Assembly (NCBI GenBank): GCA_009380005.1
Contig: WHSQ01000003.1
Location: 11,224 to 75,223 of the forward strand
DNA length: 64,000 bases
Source: Actinomycetota bacterium
Lineage (GTDB): Bacteria; Actinomycetota; CADDZG01; WHSQ01
Reading direction: 5' to 3'
In this document: piece after piece, positions 33,809-42,530 of the stretch
Numbering within the stretch: position 1 is the stretch's first letter
How the letters are laid out: the number at the start of each line of letters is the position of its first letter
The notes under the pieces: generated by a model
What the model was told of the DNA's origin: nothing
The model's input: only the letters and a program-made list of their open reading frames with translations
The model's database searches: none
Translations under genes and position numbers: made by a program

Positions 33809-35860
33809 ATGCCGCCCTCCATGACCCACGACACCTTGACCGAACGCGCCCGGGAACCATCGGGACCCGGCGCCACCGCCCGGCCCCCTGCGCAACGTCC
33901 GGCCCATCCCGCCGCCATCCTGGCGACGGCGGGGGTCCTGCTGGCCATCTTCGGGTGGACCTTCGTGACCAACCCGGAGCGCGTCGCTCCGACGAAGGAT
34001 CCCGCCTACTACAACTGGCGGACCGAGGCGTTGATCTCGGAGGAGCCTCGGACCCTCCTCGAGCTCGAGGGGGCCTTCGAGATGTTCGCCGGCGGTTACC
34101 GGGTCGCCGCTCCCGTCATCGGCGGTCTGCTCCGGCAGATCCCGAGGGTCTCACAGCTCAACGTCACCATCGTCTTGATGATGGTGGTCCCGGTTCTGAC
34201 CTCGTTGCTCCTGGCCGGGTTCGCCTACCGGCAGCTGCGCGACCCGCTCGCCTTCCACGCGGTCGCGTTCGGCGTCGCGAGTCTGTATCTGGCCCCGCCG
34301 TTCGTCGGTTACCTGGACAACGTCTTGTGTCTGATGTTCCTCGCCGCCTCGTTGCACTTCATGCGGGGCACGCGTGATTCGTGGGCGATGCGCATCGCCT
34401 TCGGTGGCGCGCTCCTGCTTGCGGGCTTCACTCACCCCACGACGCTGGTGATCTTCTGTCTCACGTTGGGTTTGATCGCCGCCCTGCGGCTCGTCTTTCG
34501 TCGCTTCGACCTGAAGGGCGTGCTTCGGGACGACGGTCCGATGTTGCTCACGGCTTTCGCCGCCGCCGGGCTCACGGCCGTCATATGGACGGTCGGGATC
34601 TGGGGGGTGAGCGCGTCGCTGACCGAGTCGGCCCTGCCCCCGCCGTACGGGAGCGCTTTCTTCCTGGCACGGATGCTCGACTGGATAGCGGCCATGCGTC
34701 CCGCGTTGAACCTGCCGCTGCTCGCCCTCGGACTGGTCGCGGTGCTGCTCGGGGGGCGTCGCTGGATCGAGAACGACCTATCGGCCGTCTCCATCGCGTG
34801 GCTGGCTCCGTTGGCCGGCTCGCTGGGCTTCGTCGCCGGGCTCGCCTTCCCCTATTACCGATTCTTCAACACGACGCTCGCATGGGTCCTCCTCGTCGGC
34901 GTGGGGATCTTCGTGGCGACGAGGTTCTTCCTGCTGATCGCGCAGCGCGGTGGGTTCAATCGTCTGGCGCTTCTGGGCGTCGTGGCGATCGTCCTGGTGA
35001 TCGCCACGAACTTCACGACGCAGTTGAGGCTGTCGGGTTGGAACGATCCGAAGAAGGGTTGGCTGTCCTCCGTCCACAAGCAGGACCTGATGGCGCTGCG
35101 CTCGAACCTGGAGGCTCGAGCGACGGAAGACACCCCGGTGGTCTTCGTCATCGACGACGAGCCCGCCCGTCCGTTCCAGATCTGGGGCTTTACGAAGCTG
35201 TCGGGGAACACGTCCCGCTTCGGGATGCCGTCCGGCCAGATCGATCGCGCCTACCTCTACCTCGGCTCGCTCGAGAACTATCTCGCCGGCGTGCCCACCG
35301 AGAGGGGCGAGGAGACCTACGACGAGCTGTCGCCGGCCCTCCTCGAAGATGCCGAGGCCGGCATCGAGGCCTCGGGAGAAGAGCCCATCCCGGTGGTCGC
35401 CCGGATCTTCAACCTGAAGGGAGCGAACGCAGCGGTTGCGTCCGGAGAGGAGACCCCCTCGGTGGGGGCCGACGACTCCGTCTGGGTTCTGCGCGACGGG
35501 GCGGTCACGGAGGTGACGGGGGACGGTCCCGTGCAGCGCGGGGTGCTCGACGTTCAGGTGGCGTCGTCCGGCCCCCTCCACCTCGTCTGGGTCCTCATTG
35601 CGCTGACCGCGCTGCTGGTACCCGGGTACCTGTTGCTGCGCTGGGCCCTGCCCGATGCAGACCTGGCGGTGGCCGTCGGTATGGCTCCCGTCATGTCGAT
35701 CTCCGCGCTGACGCTGGTGGGGATAGCGATGCTGGCCGTGGCGCGCGCTCCGATGTCATCCCCGATCGCCTGGGCCACCGCGGCCATCGCCCTGGGCCTC
35801 GCCTGGGTCGCCGGCACGCGCGGACCTCGACGACGCGGCGAGAGCCCCGCTCCGGCTTGA
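33809..35860 (+). CDS. Large polytopic membrane protein of unknown function
   Basis: About 683 aa. Some 10 hydrophobic segments (residues ~35-420) are followed by a soluble domain (~430-585) and then three more hydrophobic segments near the C-terminus. The N-terminal part resembles the membrane core of GT-C-like enzymes (an early loop with NPERVAPTKDPAYYNW), but no catalytic motif is certain. It starts two bases after the upstream stop (ATG 33809; ATG 33821 also possible), and its stop overlaps the TTG of the O-antigen-ligase-like gene (TTGA). Place and company suggest envelope polysaccharide or glycolipid assembly. Confidence 0.72.
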   Translation: MPPSMTHDTLTERAREPSGPGATARPPAQRPAHPAAILATAGVLLAIFGWTFVTNPERVAPTKDPAYYNWRTEALISEEPRTLLELEGAFEMFAGGYRVAAPVIGGLLRQIPRVSQLNVTIVLMMVVPVLTSLLLAGFAYRQLRDPLAFHAVAFGVASLYLAPPFVGYLDNVLCLMFLAASLHFMRGTRDSWAMRIAFGGALLLAGFTHPTTLVIFCLTLGLIAALRLVFRRFDLKGVLRDDGPMLLTAFAAAGLTAVIWTVGIWGVSASLTESALPPPYGSAFFLARMLDWIAAMRPALNLPLLALGLVAVLLGGRRWIENDLSAVSIAWLAPLAGSLGFVAGLAFPYYRFFNTTLAWVLLVGVGIFVATRFFLLIAQRGGFNRLALLGVVAIVLVIATNFTTQLRLSGWNDPKKGWLSSVHKQDLMALRSNLEARATEDTPVVFVIDDEPARPFQIWGFTKLSGNTSRFGMPSGQIDRAYLYLGSLENYLAGVPTERGEETYDELSPALLEDAEAGIEASGEEPIPVVARIFNLKGANAAVASGEETPSVGADDSVWVLRDGAVTEVTGDGPVQRGVLDVQVASSGPLHLVWVLIALTALLVPGYLLLRWALPDADLAVAVGMAPVMSISALTLVGIAMLAVARAPMSSPIAWATAAIALGLAWVAGTRGPRRRGESPAPA

Positions 35861-37554
35861 ACCCGCCGGCAGCGGCCCCGAAGGTTCTCCGCGGGCTCGT
35901 CGCCCTCAGCCTCGCCGCCGGCATCGCGCTGTGGCTCGTCAGCGTGGTCTCCGGCGCCGTGGGCCCGGGCATCGCAGCGATGTGGTGCTTCGTGGCGGCC
36001 GCCGTCGCGCTGGGGCTCGTGCTTCCCTTCCGGCTGGCGCTCGTATCGCCGCTGTACGCGGGCGGACTCGCGTGGCTCGTCGACATGCTGCCGTTGGTGA
36101 TGCTCGCCGGATGGGCGACCGTGGTCGTGCGCTGGGCCGTGGAGTTGTGGCGCGAGCGCCGGTGGCCCGCGGGCGGGCGGTGGCTCTGGCTGCCGGTGGC
36201 GCTCACCGCGTGGACCGCACTCGGCGTCCTGGTCGTGCCGCGCTACGACATCCGCCACTTCCTGCTCCTGCTCGGCATCCAGGGACTGATCGCCGGGATC
36301 TGGCTCGCGGCGATCGACCGGCTGCAGCGGCTCGAGGATCGCGCGGCGGTGATCTCGGGACTGCTCGTGTACGTGATCATCATGACTACCGCAGTTTCCC
36401 TGCAGTGGATCGGCGTTCCCATCCAGGACCTCCAGAACCCCGAGATCAGCGATGTGGCCGAGGAGGCCTACGGCGTCGACGCGTTCCCAAACTCGATCGG
36501 GCTGATCAAGTACGCACGCTCCATACGTCCGGGTGACGACCGGCTGCAGTCGCGGCTCGATCGCCTGAGGGAGCGCACGCCCGGGATGCCGAAGGCTCGA
36601 GCGTTCCTCCCGCGGTTGCAGGCGTTCGAGAACCAGCTGCTCGTGCGGTTCTTGGGCGATGCGAGCGCGTACGAGGAAGAGCTGCGGCGACTGGATATCA
36701 CGCTCATCCACGACAACGTCGGCCTTGCTCCCGCCAACTCCGTCCCCCGCTTACGTTCGATCGCACGCAATGCCCTCACCTACGCAGGTATCGCGGCGGC
36801 TCTGCTGCCGCTGGCGTTCTACCTGGCATGGTCGGGGACCGACCGACGCAGGTTGATAGGCCGGCTCGGCGTGGCGGCGTGTCTGTTCGGGATCGCGATG
36901 TCTCTCGCCCGCGGCGCATGGGCCGCGGTCGCGATCGGCATCGTCTATCTCTTAGTGGACGGGCCGCTGGGTCGGACCCGCAAACGTCGAGTCGTGGCTG
37001 CGTTCCTGGCCACCGCGGTCCTACTGACCGGGTTCTTCCTGATCCGGTACCGCGTCGATCCGTTGACGGGAAGAGCCGGCGGCGGAGCCAGCGTCAGCAC
37101 GCGCGGCAGCCTCTACGAAGAGACCCTCGACGCCGTGAAGGGCATCCATATCGTCGTCGGTTTCGGTACCGAGCGGCCACGGACCGAGAGCGGGGGAGTC
37201 ACGGAAGGCGTTGCCGGCGGCAAGTACGTGCCGCGTGCGGGGACCCATTCGACATTCCTCAACTACGTCTTCCGAACGGGAGTGCCGGGCGCGCTGGCGA
37301 TCTTCGTCATCTACGCCCTGGCCTGGCTCCACTCCCGCGCCGCGGCGTGGCGGAAACGCGACGAGGAGCGATTGATGGCCACGATGCTGGCGACATCGGT
37401 CGTCATCTTCACCGCACATGCCGTGATCCTCAGCCTCTACGTCGAGCCCATCTACACCCTGACCATCAGCCTGCTGGTCGGGATGGCCATGGCATCGGGG
37501 CAGGGACTCGCCGGCCCCGTGTGGCCTCCGAAGCCGCGCCCGGGGAGGGTCTAG
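35857..37554 (+). CDS. O-antigen ligase/polymerase-like (Wzy/WaaL) membrane protein
   Basis: 565-aa polytopic protein with a large extracytoplasmic region (about 200-300) between hydrophobic segments and a second conserved area (about 420-465) reading STRGSLYEETLDAVKG, VVGFGTERPR and GTHSTFLNYVFRTG. The G-THS-FLN-GxxG pattern after the large loop is characteristic of the O-antigen ligase/polymerase family, where the loop binds the lipid-linked sugar. It starts at a TTG overlapping the previous stop and ends directly before the ATG of a flippase-like gene. A Wzy-Wzx pairing indicates a lipid-linked repeat-unit polysaccharide pathway. Confidence 0.85.
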   Translation: MNPPAAAPKVLRGLVALSLAAGIALWLVSVVSGAVGPGIAAMWCFVAAAVALGLVLPFRLALVSPLYAGGLAWLVDMLPLVMLAGWATVVVRWAVELWRERRWPAGGRWLWLPVALTAWTALGVLVVPRYDIRHFLLLLGIQGLIAGIWLAAIDRLQRLEDRAAVISGLLVYVIIMTTAVSLQWIGVPIQDLQNPEISDVAEEAYGVDAFPNSIGLIKYARSIRPGDDRLQSRLDRLRERTPGMPKARAFLPRLQAFENQLLVRFLGDASAYEEELRRLDITLIHDNVGLAPANSVPRLRSIARNALTYAGIAAALLPLAFYLAWSGTDRRRLIGRLGVAACLFGIAMSLARGAWAAVAIGIVYLLVDGPLGRTRKRRVVAAFLATAVLLTGFFLIRYRVDPLTGRAGGGASVSTRGSLYEETLDAVKGIHIVVGFGTERPRTESGGVTEGVAGGKYVPRAGTHSTFLNYVFRTGVPGALAIFVIYALAWLHSRAAAWRKRDEERLMATMLATSVVIFTAHAVILSLYVEPIYTLTISLLVGMAMASGQGLAGPVWPPKPRPGRV

Positions 37555-39138
37555 ATGTCTGGTCCGCCGGACCCGTTCCGCGATGAGGGCCTGACCCGGG
37601 GAGCCGCGGAAGACATCCGGACCGTGGCGAAGGGCGGCGCGGTCCAGATCGCGGGTCAGGTCGTCTCGAGGAGCCTGTCGTTCCTGTTCTACGCGGTGGC
37701 TTTCCGGCTCGTTGGCGTGGCCACCGTGGGCCGGTACCGCCAGGTCTCGCAGGCACTCACGATCGCCGGCCAGGTGGCGCTACTGGGCTTCAACTACGCC
37801 GCTATGCGCTTCATCGCCCGCGCCCGCGCCCAGGGGCGCCACGAGGAGGTCCGGGGCGCCATGCGCGTCGCCGTGACGGGCGTGCTGCTCGCGTCCCTCT
37901 TCGTGACGGTCGCGATCGTCGTCCTGGCGGAACCGCTCGGCCGTCTGTTCGCGGAAGAGGGACAGGATCCGGGAAGCATCGCGACCTTCTTCCGGATCGG
38001 CGTGGCGTACGTGCCGCTTTTCGCTCTCACACAGGTCCTTCGCTACTGCACCCAGGCCTACAAGACGATGGTGCCCTCGGTGATGGTGGGCGGGATCATC
38101 CAGCCGGTGGCGCGCTTCGTCTTCGGGATCGCGCTGTTGATCGCAGGACTCGCCGTCACCGGGCTACTCGCGAGCCTCGTGGTCAGCGTGGCCGTGGGGG
38201 CCGTGGCCGCGGCCTGGTACGTGCGCCGGATGCTGACGGAGGACGAACGAGCGGCATCCCCTCGGGCGGACGCCGGGGCGATGGTCCGCTTCGCCCTGCC
38301 GCAGGCGGGCGCGTCGTTGCTCTCGATCCAGGACCTCGGGCTCGGCATCATCCTGCTGGGCGTCTCCGGCACGGACCTCCAGGTCGGGGTGTTCACGGCC
38401 GGCCTCGCCCTCCAGGGCCCGGCCACCGTGTTCCTGGGCGGGATAGTCAACATCTGGGCCCCCGTGGTGAGCGATCTCCACGGCCGGGGTGAGATCGGGC
38501 GGCTCGGCGACCTCTACAAGACCATCAACCGCTGGGTGGCGACCTTCTCGTTCCCGGTGATCGCGGTGCTGATCCTCGAGGGTGATCTGTTCATCGAGCT
38601 CTTCGCGAAGACGAGGGATCCGTCCGCCGGGGCTGTCGTCGTCTGGTTGGCGATCGGCAACATCTTCTACACCGGAACGGGACCGACCGGCTACGTGCTC
38701 TCGATGACGGGGCGCCCCGGCGTGAACTTCATGAACTCGGCGGTGGGCGTCGCTCTCTACATAGTCCTCGGCCTCTGGGTGATCCCGGAGCACGGCGTCG
38801 TGGGGATGGCGATCGTCACGGCCGGCATCACCGCCGCCGTCAACCTCGCAAGGGTGATCGAGGCGAAGATCCTCGTCGGCATTCAGCCGTTCGGGCGAAC
38901 GTTCTACAAGCCGGTCGTCGCCACCCTGGGAGGAAGCGCCGTGTTGCTCGCGTGGCGACTCGTGCCCGGCGAGTCCATCCCCATCGAGATCGCAGGGATC
39001 CTCTTGGGAGCGCTCGCATACCTGGCCATCCTGAAGATGTTGGGCCTCGATCCCGAAGAGCGTCACGTCTACGACCGGATCCGTAAGCGCATGTTCCGGC
39101 GCTCAGCAGGCAAGGGAGGAGATGGTGATGCTGACTAG
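37555..39138 (+). CDS. Polysaccharide flippase-like protein (Wzx/MATE-like MOP superfamily)
   Basis: 527-aa, 12-14-segment membrane protein of the MOP flippase superfamily, beginning with IRTVAKGGAVQIAGQVVSRSLSFLFYAVAFR, a typical first-helix pattern (segment quoted in part). Members move undecaprenyl- or lipid-linked sugars across the membrane. The ATG follows the upstream TAG with no gap, and the 3' end overlaps the YjbQ-like gene by 11 nt. With the neighbouring ligase/polymerase-like gene it forms the export/polymerisation core of the cluster. Substrate not predictable. Confidence 0.87.
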   Translation: MSGPPDPFRDEGLTRGAAEDIRTVAKGGAVQIAGQVVSRSLSFLFYAVAFRLVGVATVGRYRQVSQALTIAGQVALLGFNYAAMRFIARARAQGRHEEVRGAMRVAVTGVLLASLFVTVAIVVLAEPLGRLFAEEGQDPGSIATFFRIGVAYVPLFALTQVLRYCTQAYKTMVPSVMVGGIIQPVARFVFGIALLIAGLAVTGLLASLVVSVAVGAVAAAWYVRRMLTEDERAASPRADAGAMVRFALPQAGASLLSIQDLGLGIILLGVSGTDLQVGVFTAGLALQGPATVFLGGIVNIWAPVVSDLHGRGEIGRLGDLYKTINRWVATFSFPVIAVLILEGDLFIELFAKTRDPSAGAVVVWLAIGNIFYTGTGPTGYVLSMTGRPGVNFMNSAVGVALYIVLGLWVIPEHGVVGMAIVTAGITAAVNLARVIEAKILVGIQPFGRTFYKPVVATLGGSAVLLAWRLVPGESIPIEIAGILLGALAYLAILKMLGLDPEERHVYDRIRKRMFRRSAGKGGDGDAD

Positions 39139-39535
39139 CGAGATCGACCTCGACACGTCCAACCGCCGCTTCGTCGACGTGACCCGCGAAGCCGAACGGT
39201 TCCTGTCGGAGGCCCGCGCCGCCGACGGACTACTGAACGTCTACGCGCCGCACGCAACCGCCGGCGTAGCGCTGATGGAGACCGGCTCGGGGAGCGAGAG
39301 CGACCTCGAGGAGGCGATCGATCGTCTGTTGCCGCGCGAGGACATCTACACCCACCGGCACGGCTCCAAGGGCCACGGAGCGGATCATCTGATCCCCGCC
39401 TTCATCTCCCCGTCGGTGACGATCCCGATCGTGGAGGGCAAGCCGGCGTTCGGAACGTGGCAGAGCATCGTCCTGGTGGACCTGAACCGCGACAACCCCC
39501 GGCGCAAGCTGCGCTTCTCGTTCCTGCCGGGGTGA
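39128..39535 (+). CDS. YjbQ/UPF0047 family protein
   Basis: 135-aa protein of the YjbQ (secondary thiamine-phosphate synthase-like) family. It has NVYAPHATAGVALME and the metal-binding pattern H..HGSKGHGADHL, followed by the TWQSIVLVDLNRDNPRRKL end motif typical of these trimeric proteins. The ATG at 39128 is preferred over 39122 because GGAGG then lies at normal spacing. It overlaps the flippase gene by 11 nt. E. coli YjbQ has weak thiamine-phosphate synthase activity; the true role is unknown and no link to the envelope genes is obvious. Confidence 0.9.
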   Translation: MLTSEIDLDTSNRRFVDVTREAERFLSEARAADGLLNVYAPHATAGVALMETGSGSESDLEEAIDRLLPREDIYTHRHGSKGHGADHLIPAFISPSVTIPIVEGKPAFGTWQSIVLVDLNRDNPRRKLRFSFLPG

Positions 39536-39551
39536 TCGCGGATACCGCCCG

Positions 39552-40451
39552 CTACCGGGATGGGCTCGATCTCAGCTTCGCGACCGGCGCTCCGGCCTTG
39601 CCGAGCGCGGCCAGCATCTTGGCCTTCCCGCTGGGGCTCGGGAACCGCCGTTCGTAGCCGAGCTCGCTCAGGGTGTCTCCTGCGACCGCCTCGAAGATCT
39701 CGACGTGCTCGTCGGGCATCTCCGTCTGCCAGGCTCGGACCGCATGCGGCTTCTCGGAGACGTGCGGGTTGAGCGTCTTGGCGCTGGGCAGCATCGCCGA
39801 GCGCGCCTTCTCGGTGTAATCCAGCATGTCCGGCTCGAACTCCAGGTCGATGAATTCGCACAACGTCTTCACCTCGCCGAGCGGGTCCTCGACCAGGTCC
39901 TCGTAGACGATCTCGATGTAGTGGCCGGGCTCCATCGATCGCCCTTCCTGCATCCCGATCCGCACGCGCCGCGCCCAGAGATCTGCCGCCTTGGCCACCG
40001 TCTTCGGCCCGAACGGGACGTCCGCGTAGCTGAGTGCCACGTTGCGCCCGTCGCGGACGAGATGAACGAACCTGGCGCCGGGGAAGAGGCTCAGGATCAG
40101 CGGCATGCACTCAATGTAGCGCGGGGTCTTGTCCCCCCACCGGCTCTTCCCATGGACGCGCGCCCACGCGTGGAAGGTGGCGTCGATCGCCTCGGCGAAC
40201 CTCATGCGGTCCCTATCGCCGATCTCCGCCCGCACGATGTGGACCGGCAGGTCCCACAGCTGGTAGCGCTTGTGGGTTGCCAGCTGCGTGAGGTAGTCGG
40301 TCACATCGATGTCGGCCTCGCCGGTCCAGAACTCGCAGATGAAGCGGGACTCGGGCGGCACCGCCACCCGAGAGTGCGCGTTCAGCATCAGGCGCAGCAA
40401 CGTCGTGCCGGAACGGGCGGAGCCGACGATGAAGAACGGTACGTCCGTCAT
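39552..40451 (-). CDS. PAPS-dependent sulfotransferase family protein
   Basis: 299-aa cytoplasmic sulfotransferase. The 5'-phosphosulfate loop is IVGSARSGTTLLRLMLNAH near residue 8 and the 3'-phosphate site FVHLVRDGRNVALSY near 126; WGDKTPRY is the usual block between them. It would transfer sulfate from PAPS to a hydroxyl of a carbohydrate or lipid. It lies 3 nt downstream of the sulfatase-like gene on the same strand, and near UDP-sulfoquinovose synthase and a sulfatase. A sulfated envelope glycan or glycolipid is a reasonable inference; the acceptor is unknown. Confidence 0.88.
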   Translation of the reverse strand: MTDVPFFIVGSARSGTTLLRLMLNAHSRVAVPPESRFICEFWTGEADIDVTDYLTQLATHKRYQLWDLPVHIVRAEIGDRDRMRFAEAIDATFHAWARVHGKSRWGDKTPRYIECMPLILSLFPGARFVHLVRDGRNVALSYADVPFGPKTVAKAADLWARRVRIGMQEGRSMEPGHYIEIVYEDLVEDPLGEVKTLCEFIDLEFEPDMLDYTEKARSAMLPSAKTLNPHVSEKPHAVRAWQTEMPDEHVEIFEAVAGDTLSELGYERRFPSPSGKAKMLAALGKAGAPVAKLRSSPSR

Positions 40452-40454
40452 CGG

Positions 40455-41687
40455 TCAGAGATAGCCGAGGTCCCGGAGGTGCTGTTCCACCAAGGCCTCC
40501 TCGTCCGAGGTCATCCCCGAGCCGGTGTGCTCGAGCGCGGTCGCGGAGATCTCGTCGACGAACGTCTCGAGGCGGTGAGCGACCTCCGGATGACGTGTCG
40601 CGACGTCGTGCTTCTCGTCCGGCGCCTGGCTCCCGTTCAAACGGTAGAGCTCGGAACGGGTCGAGCCCCGACGCAGCAGTTTCCAATCCGGCTCGCGCGC
40701 TCCGACTATGCGATCGCCCTCGAGTTTCACGCCGACGGCCTCCATGTACGCGGGTTCCTCCGGCAACGTCCCTCCCATCATCAGGGGAACGACGCTGCGT
40801 CCATCGATCGCCTGCGGTTCGGGCAGGTCGCACAGCTCTGCCAGCGTGGGGTACAGATCGACGTGTCGGACTTGATCCTGCACCTCTGTCGCGTTGATCC
40901 CCGGGCCGGCGATGATGAGTGGGACCCGCACCAGATGCTCGTGCAGTGCGAAACCGTGACCCACGGTCAATTCCGCCAGGCGCTTGTCCAGCGCCGGCAA
41001 CCACTTGCCGGTCTTGAGGGTGCCGCGCGCCCGCCGGGCGAGCCGGATCATCTTGTGCTGGAGCTTCGTCTCCGGGTACTCCTCGCCGTGGTCTCCGGTG
41101 ATCACGACGATCGTGTTGTCCGGAAGCGCTTCGAAGACCGGGCCCAGCCAACCGTCGGTGGCGCCGATGGCCGCCTCGTACCCGGAGCGATCCCAGCGCT
41201 TCTCGAAGTCCGGCGGGGCGCGATAGGGACGGTGCACCTCCCAGATGTGCAGGAGGAGGAACCACGGATCGACGAACCCGGCGAGCTTCTCGAGCACGTC
41301 GGCGCGCCAGTTGAAGAAGGGGACGCGGTAGGCCTGGCGATGGTTGGCGCCGGCGAAGCCGCGCAGCACGCCGGTCTCCGGAAGGAGGGGCCCCGTTACC
41401 TCCGCATGCGTCCCGTAACCGGCCTCGGCGAACGCCTCGGCCATCGTCTTCAGCTCCGAAGAGAGGGAATAGCCCTGCAAGCCCCGGACCCCGTGCCGGG
41501 GCGGGTAGCAACCGGTGAGCATCGAGGAAAACGAGGGGGTCGTGGACGTCGTGGTGGCCACCGCCTGGACGAAGTTCGCCCCGCTGCCGGCGTAACGATC
41601 CATGTTCGGCGTTGGCGGTACCGTCGAGTGGAGGGCGTCGGCTCGCAGGGAGTCGACGGCCAGGAAGAAAACGTTCGGCGCGCTCAA
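40455..41687 (-). CDS. Sulfatase-fold hydrolase without the formylglycine cysteine; LGYL tail
   Basis: 410 aa, no signal peptide seen. It has the sulfatase-family layout: NVFFLAVDSLRADAL (metal Asp), TTPSFSSMLTGCYPPRHG, VVITGDHGEEYPE and HEHLVRVPLIIAGPG. The nucleophile position, Cys in true sulfatases (C-x-P-S-R), is Thr here (TTPSF), and the Arg is Phe. It is therefore more likely a phosphoester hydrolase or phosphotransferase than a sulfate-ester hydrolase. It ends in EQHLRDLGYL, a tail shared with two other phosphodiesterase-like proteins in this window. TTG start at 41687. It is co-transcribed with the sulfotransferase gene. Confidence 0.82.
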   Translation of the reverse strand: MSAPNVFFLAVDSLRADALHSTVPPTPNMDRYAGSGANFVQAVATTTSTTPSFSSMLTGCYPPRHGVRGLQGYSLSSELKTMAEAFAEAGYGTHAEVTGPLLPETGVLRGFAGANHRQAYRVPFFNWRADVLEKLAGFVDPWFLLLHIWEVHRPYRAPPDFEKRWDRSGYEAAIGATDGWLGPVFEALPDNTIVVITGDHGEEYPETKLQHKMIRLARRARGTLKTGKWLPALDKRLAELTVGHGFALHEHLVRVPLIIAGPGINATEVQDQVRHVDLYPTLAELCDLPEPQAIDGRSVVPLMMGGTLPEEPAYMEAVGVKLEGDRIVGAREPDWKLLRRGSTRSELYRLNGSQAPDEKHDVATRHPEVAHRLETFVDEISATALEHTGSGMTSDEEALVEQHLRDLGYL

Positions 41688-41786
41688 TCGACCTCCGCTC
41701 GACTCCGGGACCCGCCGCCCAACCGGCTCAGCGTGTGCGTGCGCGTATCCTACCGGCGCTCCTACCTCGGCTCAGAAAGGCTGTCC

Positions 41787-42530
41787 GTGGACCGCTCCGT
41801 TCCGTCGCTCGACATCCTGGGCGTGCCCGTGGCACTCCTGTCGCGCGCCGAGGCTCTCGATCGGATCCAGGAGCTCTACGAGGCGCCCGGCACGTCCTCG
41901 GTCGCCTACGCGAACGCCCACGCCCTGAACCTGGCGTTCGAGGACGTCGAGTACCACAAGGTCTTGAACGCGGCGGCCCTCGTGCTGAACGACGGCGCCG
42001 GAGTGGCGATGGCGGCTCGGATGAAGGGCGTGCGGTTCCCCGAGAACCTCAACGGCAGCGATCTGAACCCCTTGATCGTCGAGCGTGCCGCCACGCAGGG
42101 ATGGCCGGTGTACTTCCTGGGGGCCCGCGACGGGGTCGCCGAGCGGGCCGCGGCGGCGATGCGAAGTCGATACCCGGGTCTCCAGGTGGCGGGGGTCCAC
42201 CACGGGTTCTTCCCGGAGACGAGCTCCGGGACGGTCGCGGAGCTCGTCCGGACGTCGGGGGCCGGGCTGCTCATGGTGGCGATGGGGAACCCGCGTCAGG
42301 AGCTGTGGCTCGCCGAGCATCTGCCGGCCACGGGGGCGAGCGTCGGCATCGGGGTCGGGGCGTTCTTCGATTTCTCGGCCGGCGAGGTGCCGAGGGCGCC
42401 CGCGTGGATGAACCGCGCCGGCATCGAATGGGTGTACAGGCTCGGTCGGGAGCCACGGCGGCTCTTCCGTCGGTACATGGTCGGTAACCCGACCTTCGTC
42501 GTGCGAGCCTGGCGCGATCGCAAGGTTTAA
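41787..42530 (+). CDS. WecG/TagA/CpsF family glycosyltransferase
   Basis: 247-aa GT26 enzyme. Relatives add ManNAc or ManNAcA (TagA, WecG) to lipid-linked GlcNAc early in teichoic acid or enterobacterial common antigen synthesis. Motifs are YANAHALNLAFED, the catalytic-region LNDGAGVAMAARMKG, NLNGSDL, VYFLGARDGVAE and VGIGVGAFFDFSAGEVPRAP, ending with the basic WVYRLGREPRRLFRRY membrane-association segment. The GTG has GAAAGG 6 nt upstream. It is divergent from the sulfatase-like gene. It is strong support for a lipid-linked polymer with a teichoic-acid-like linkage unit. Confidence 0.9.
   Translation: MDRSVPSLDILGVPVALLSRAEALDRIQELYEAPGTSSVAYANAHALNLAFEDVEYHKVLNAAALVLNDGAGVAMAARMKGVRFPENLNGSDLNPLIVERAATQGWPVYFLGARDGVAERAAAAMRSRYPGLQVAGVHHGFFPETSSGTVAELVRTSGAGLLMVAMGNPRQELWLAEHLPATGASVGIGVGAFFDFSAGEVPRAPAWMNRAGIEWVYRLGREPRRLFRRYMVGNPTFVVRAWRDRKV

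Noticed and set aside
40455-41687. Arylsulfatase
   Set aside because: The nucleophile Cys and the Arg of C-x-P-S-R are both missing, so only the fold, not sulfatase activity, can be claimed.
39705-41786. Very long plus-strand frame joined to the WecG-like gene
   Set aside because: It is antisense to the sulfotransferase and sulfatase-like genes and is low-complexity; GTG 41787 with GAAAGG gives the family's normal N-terminus.
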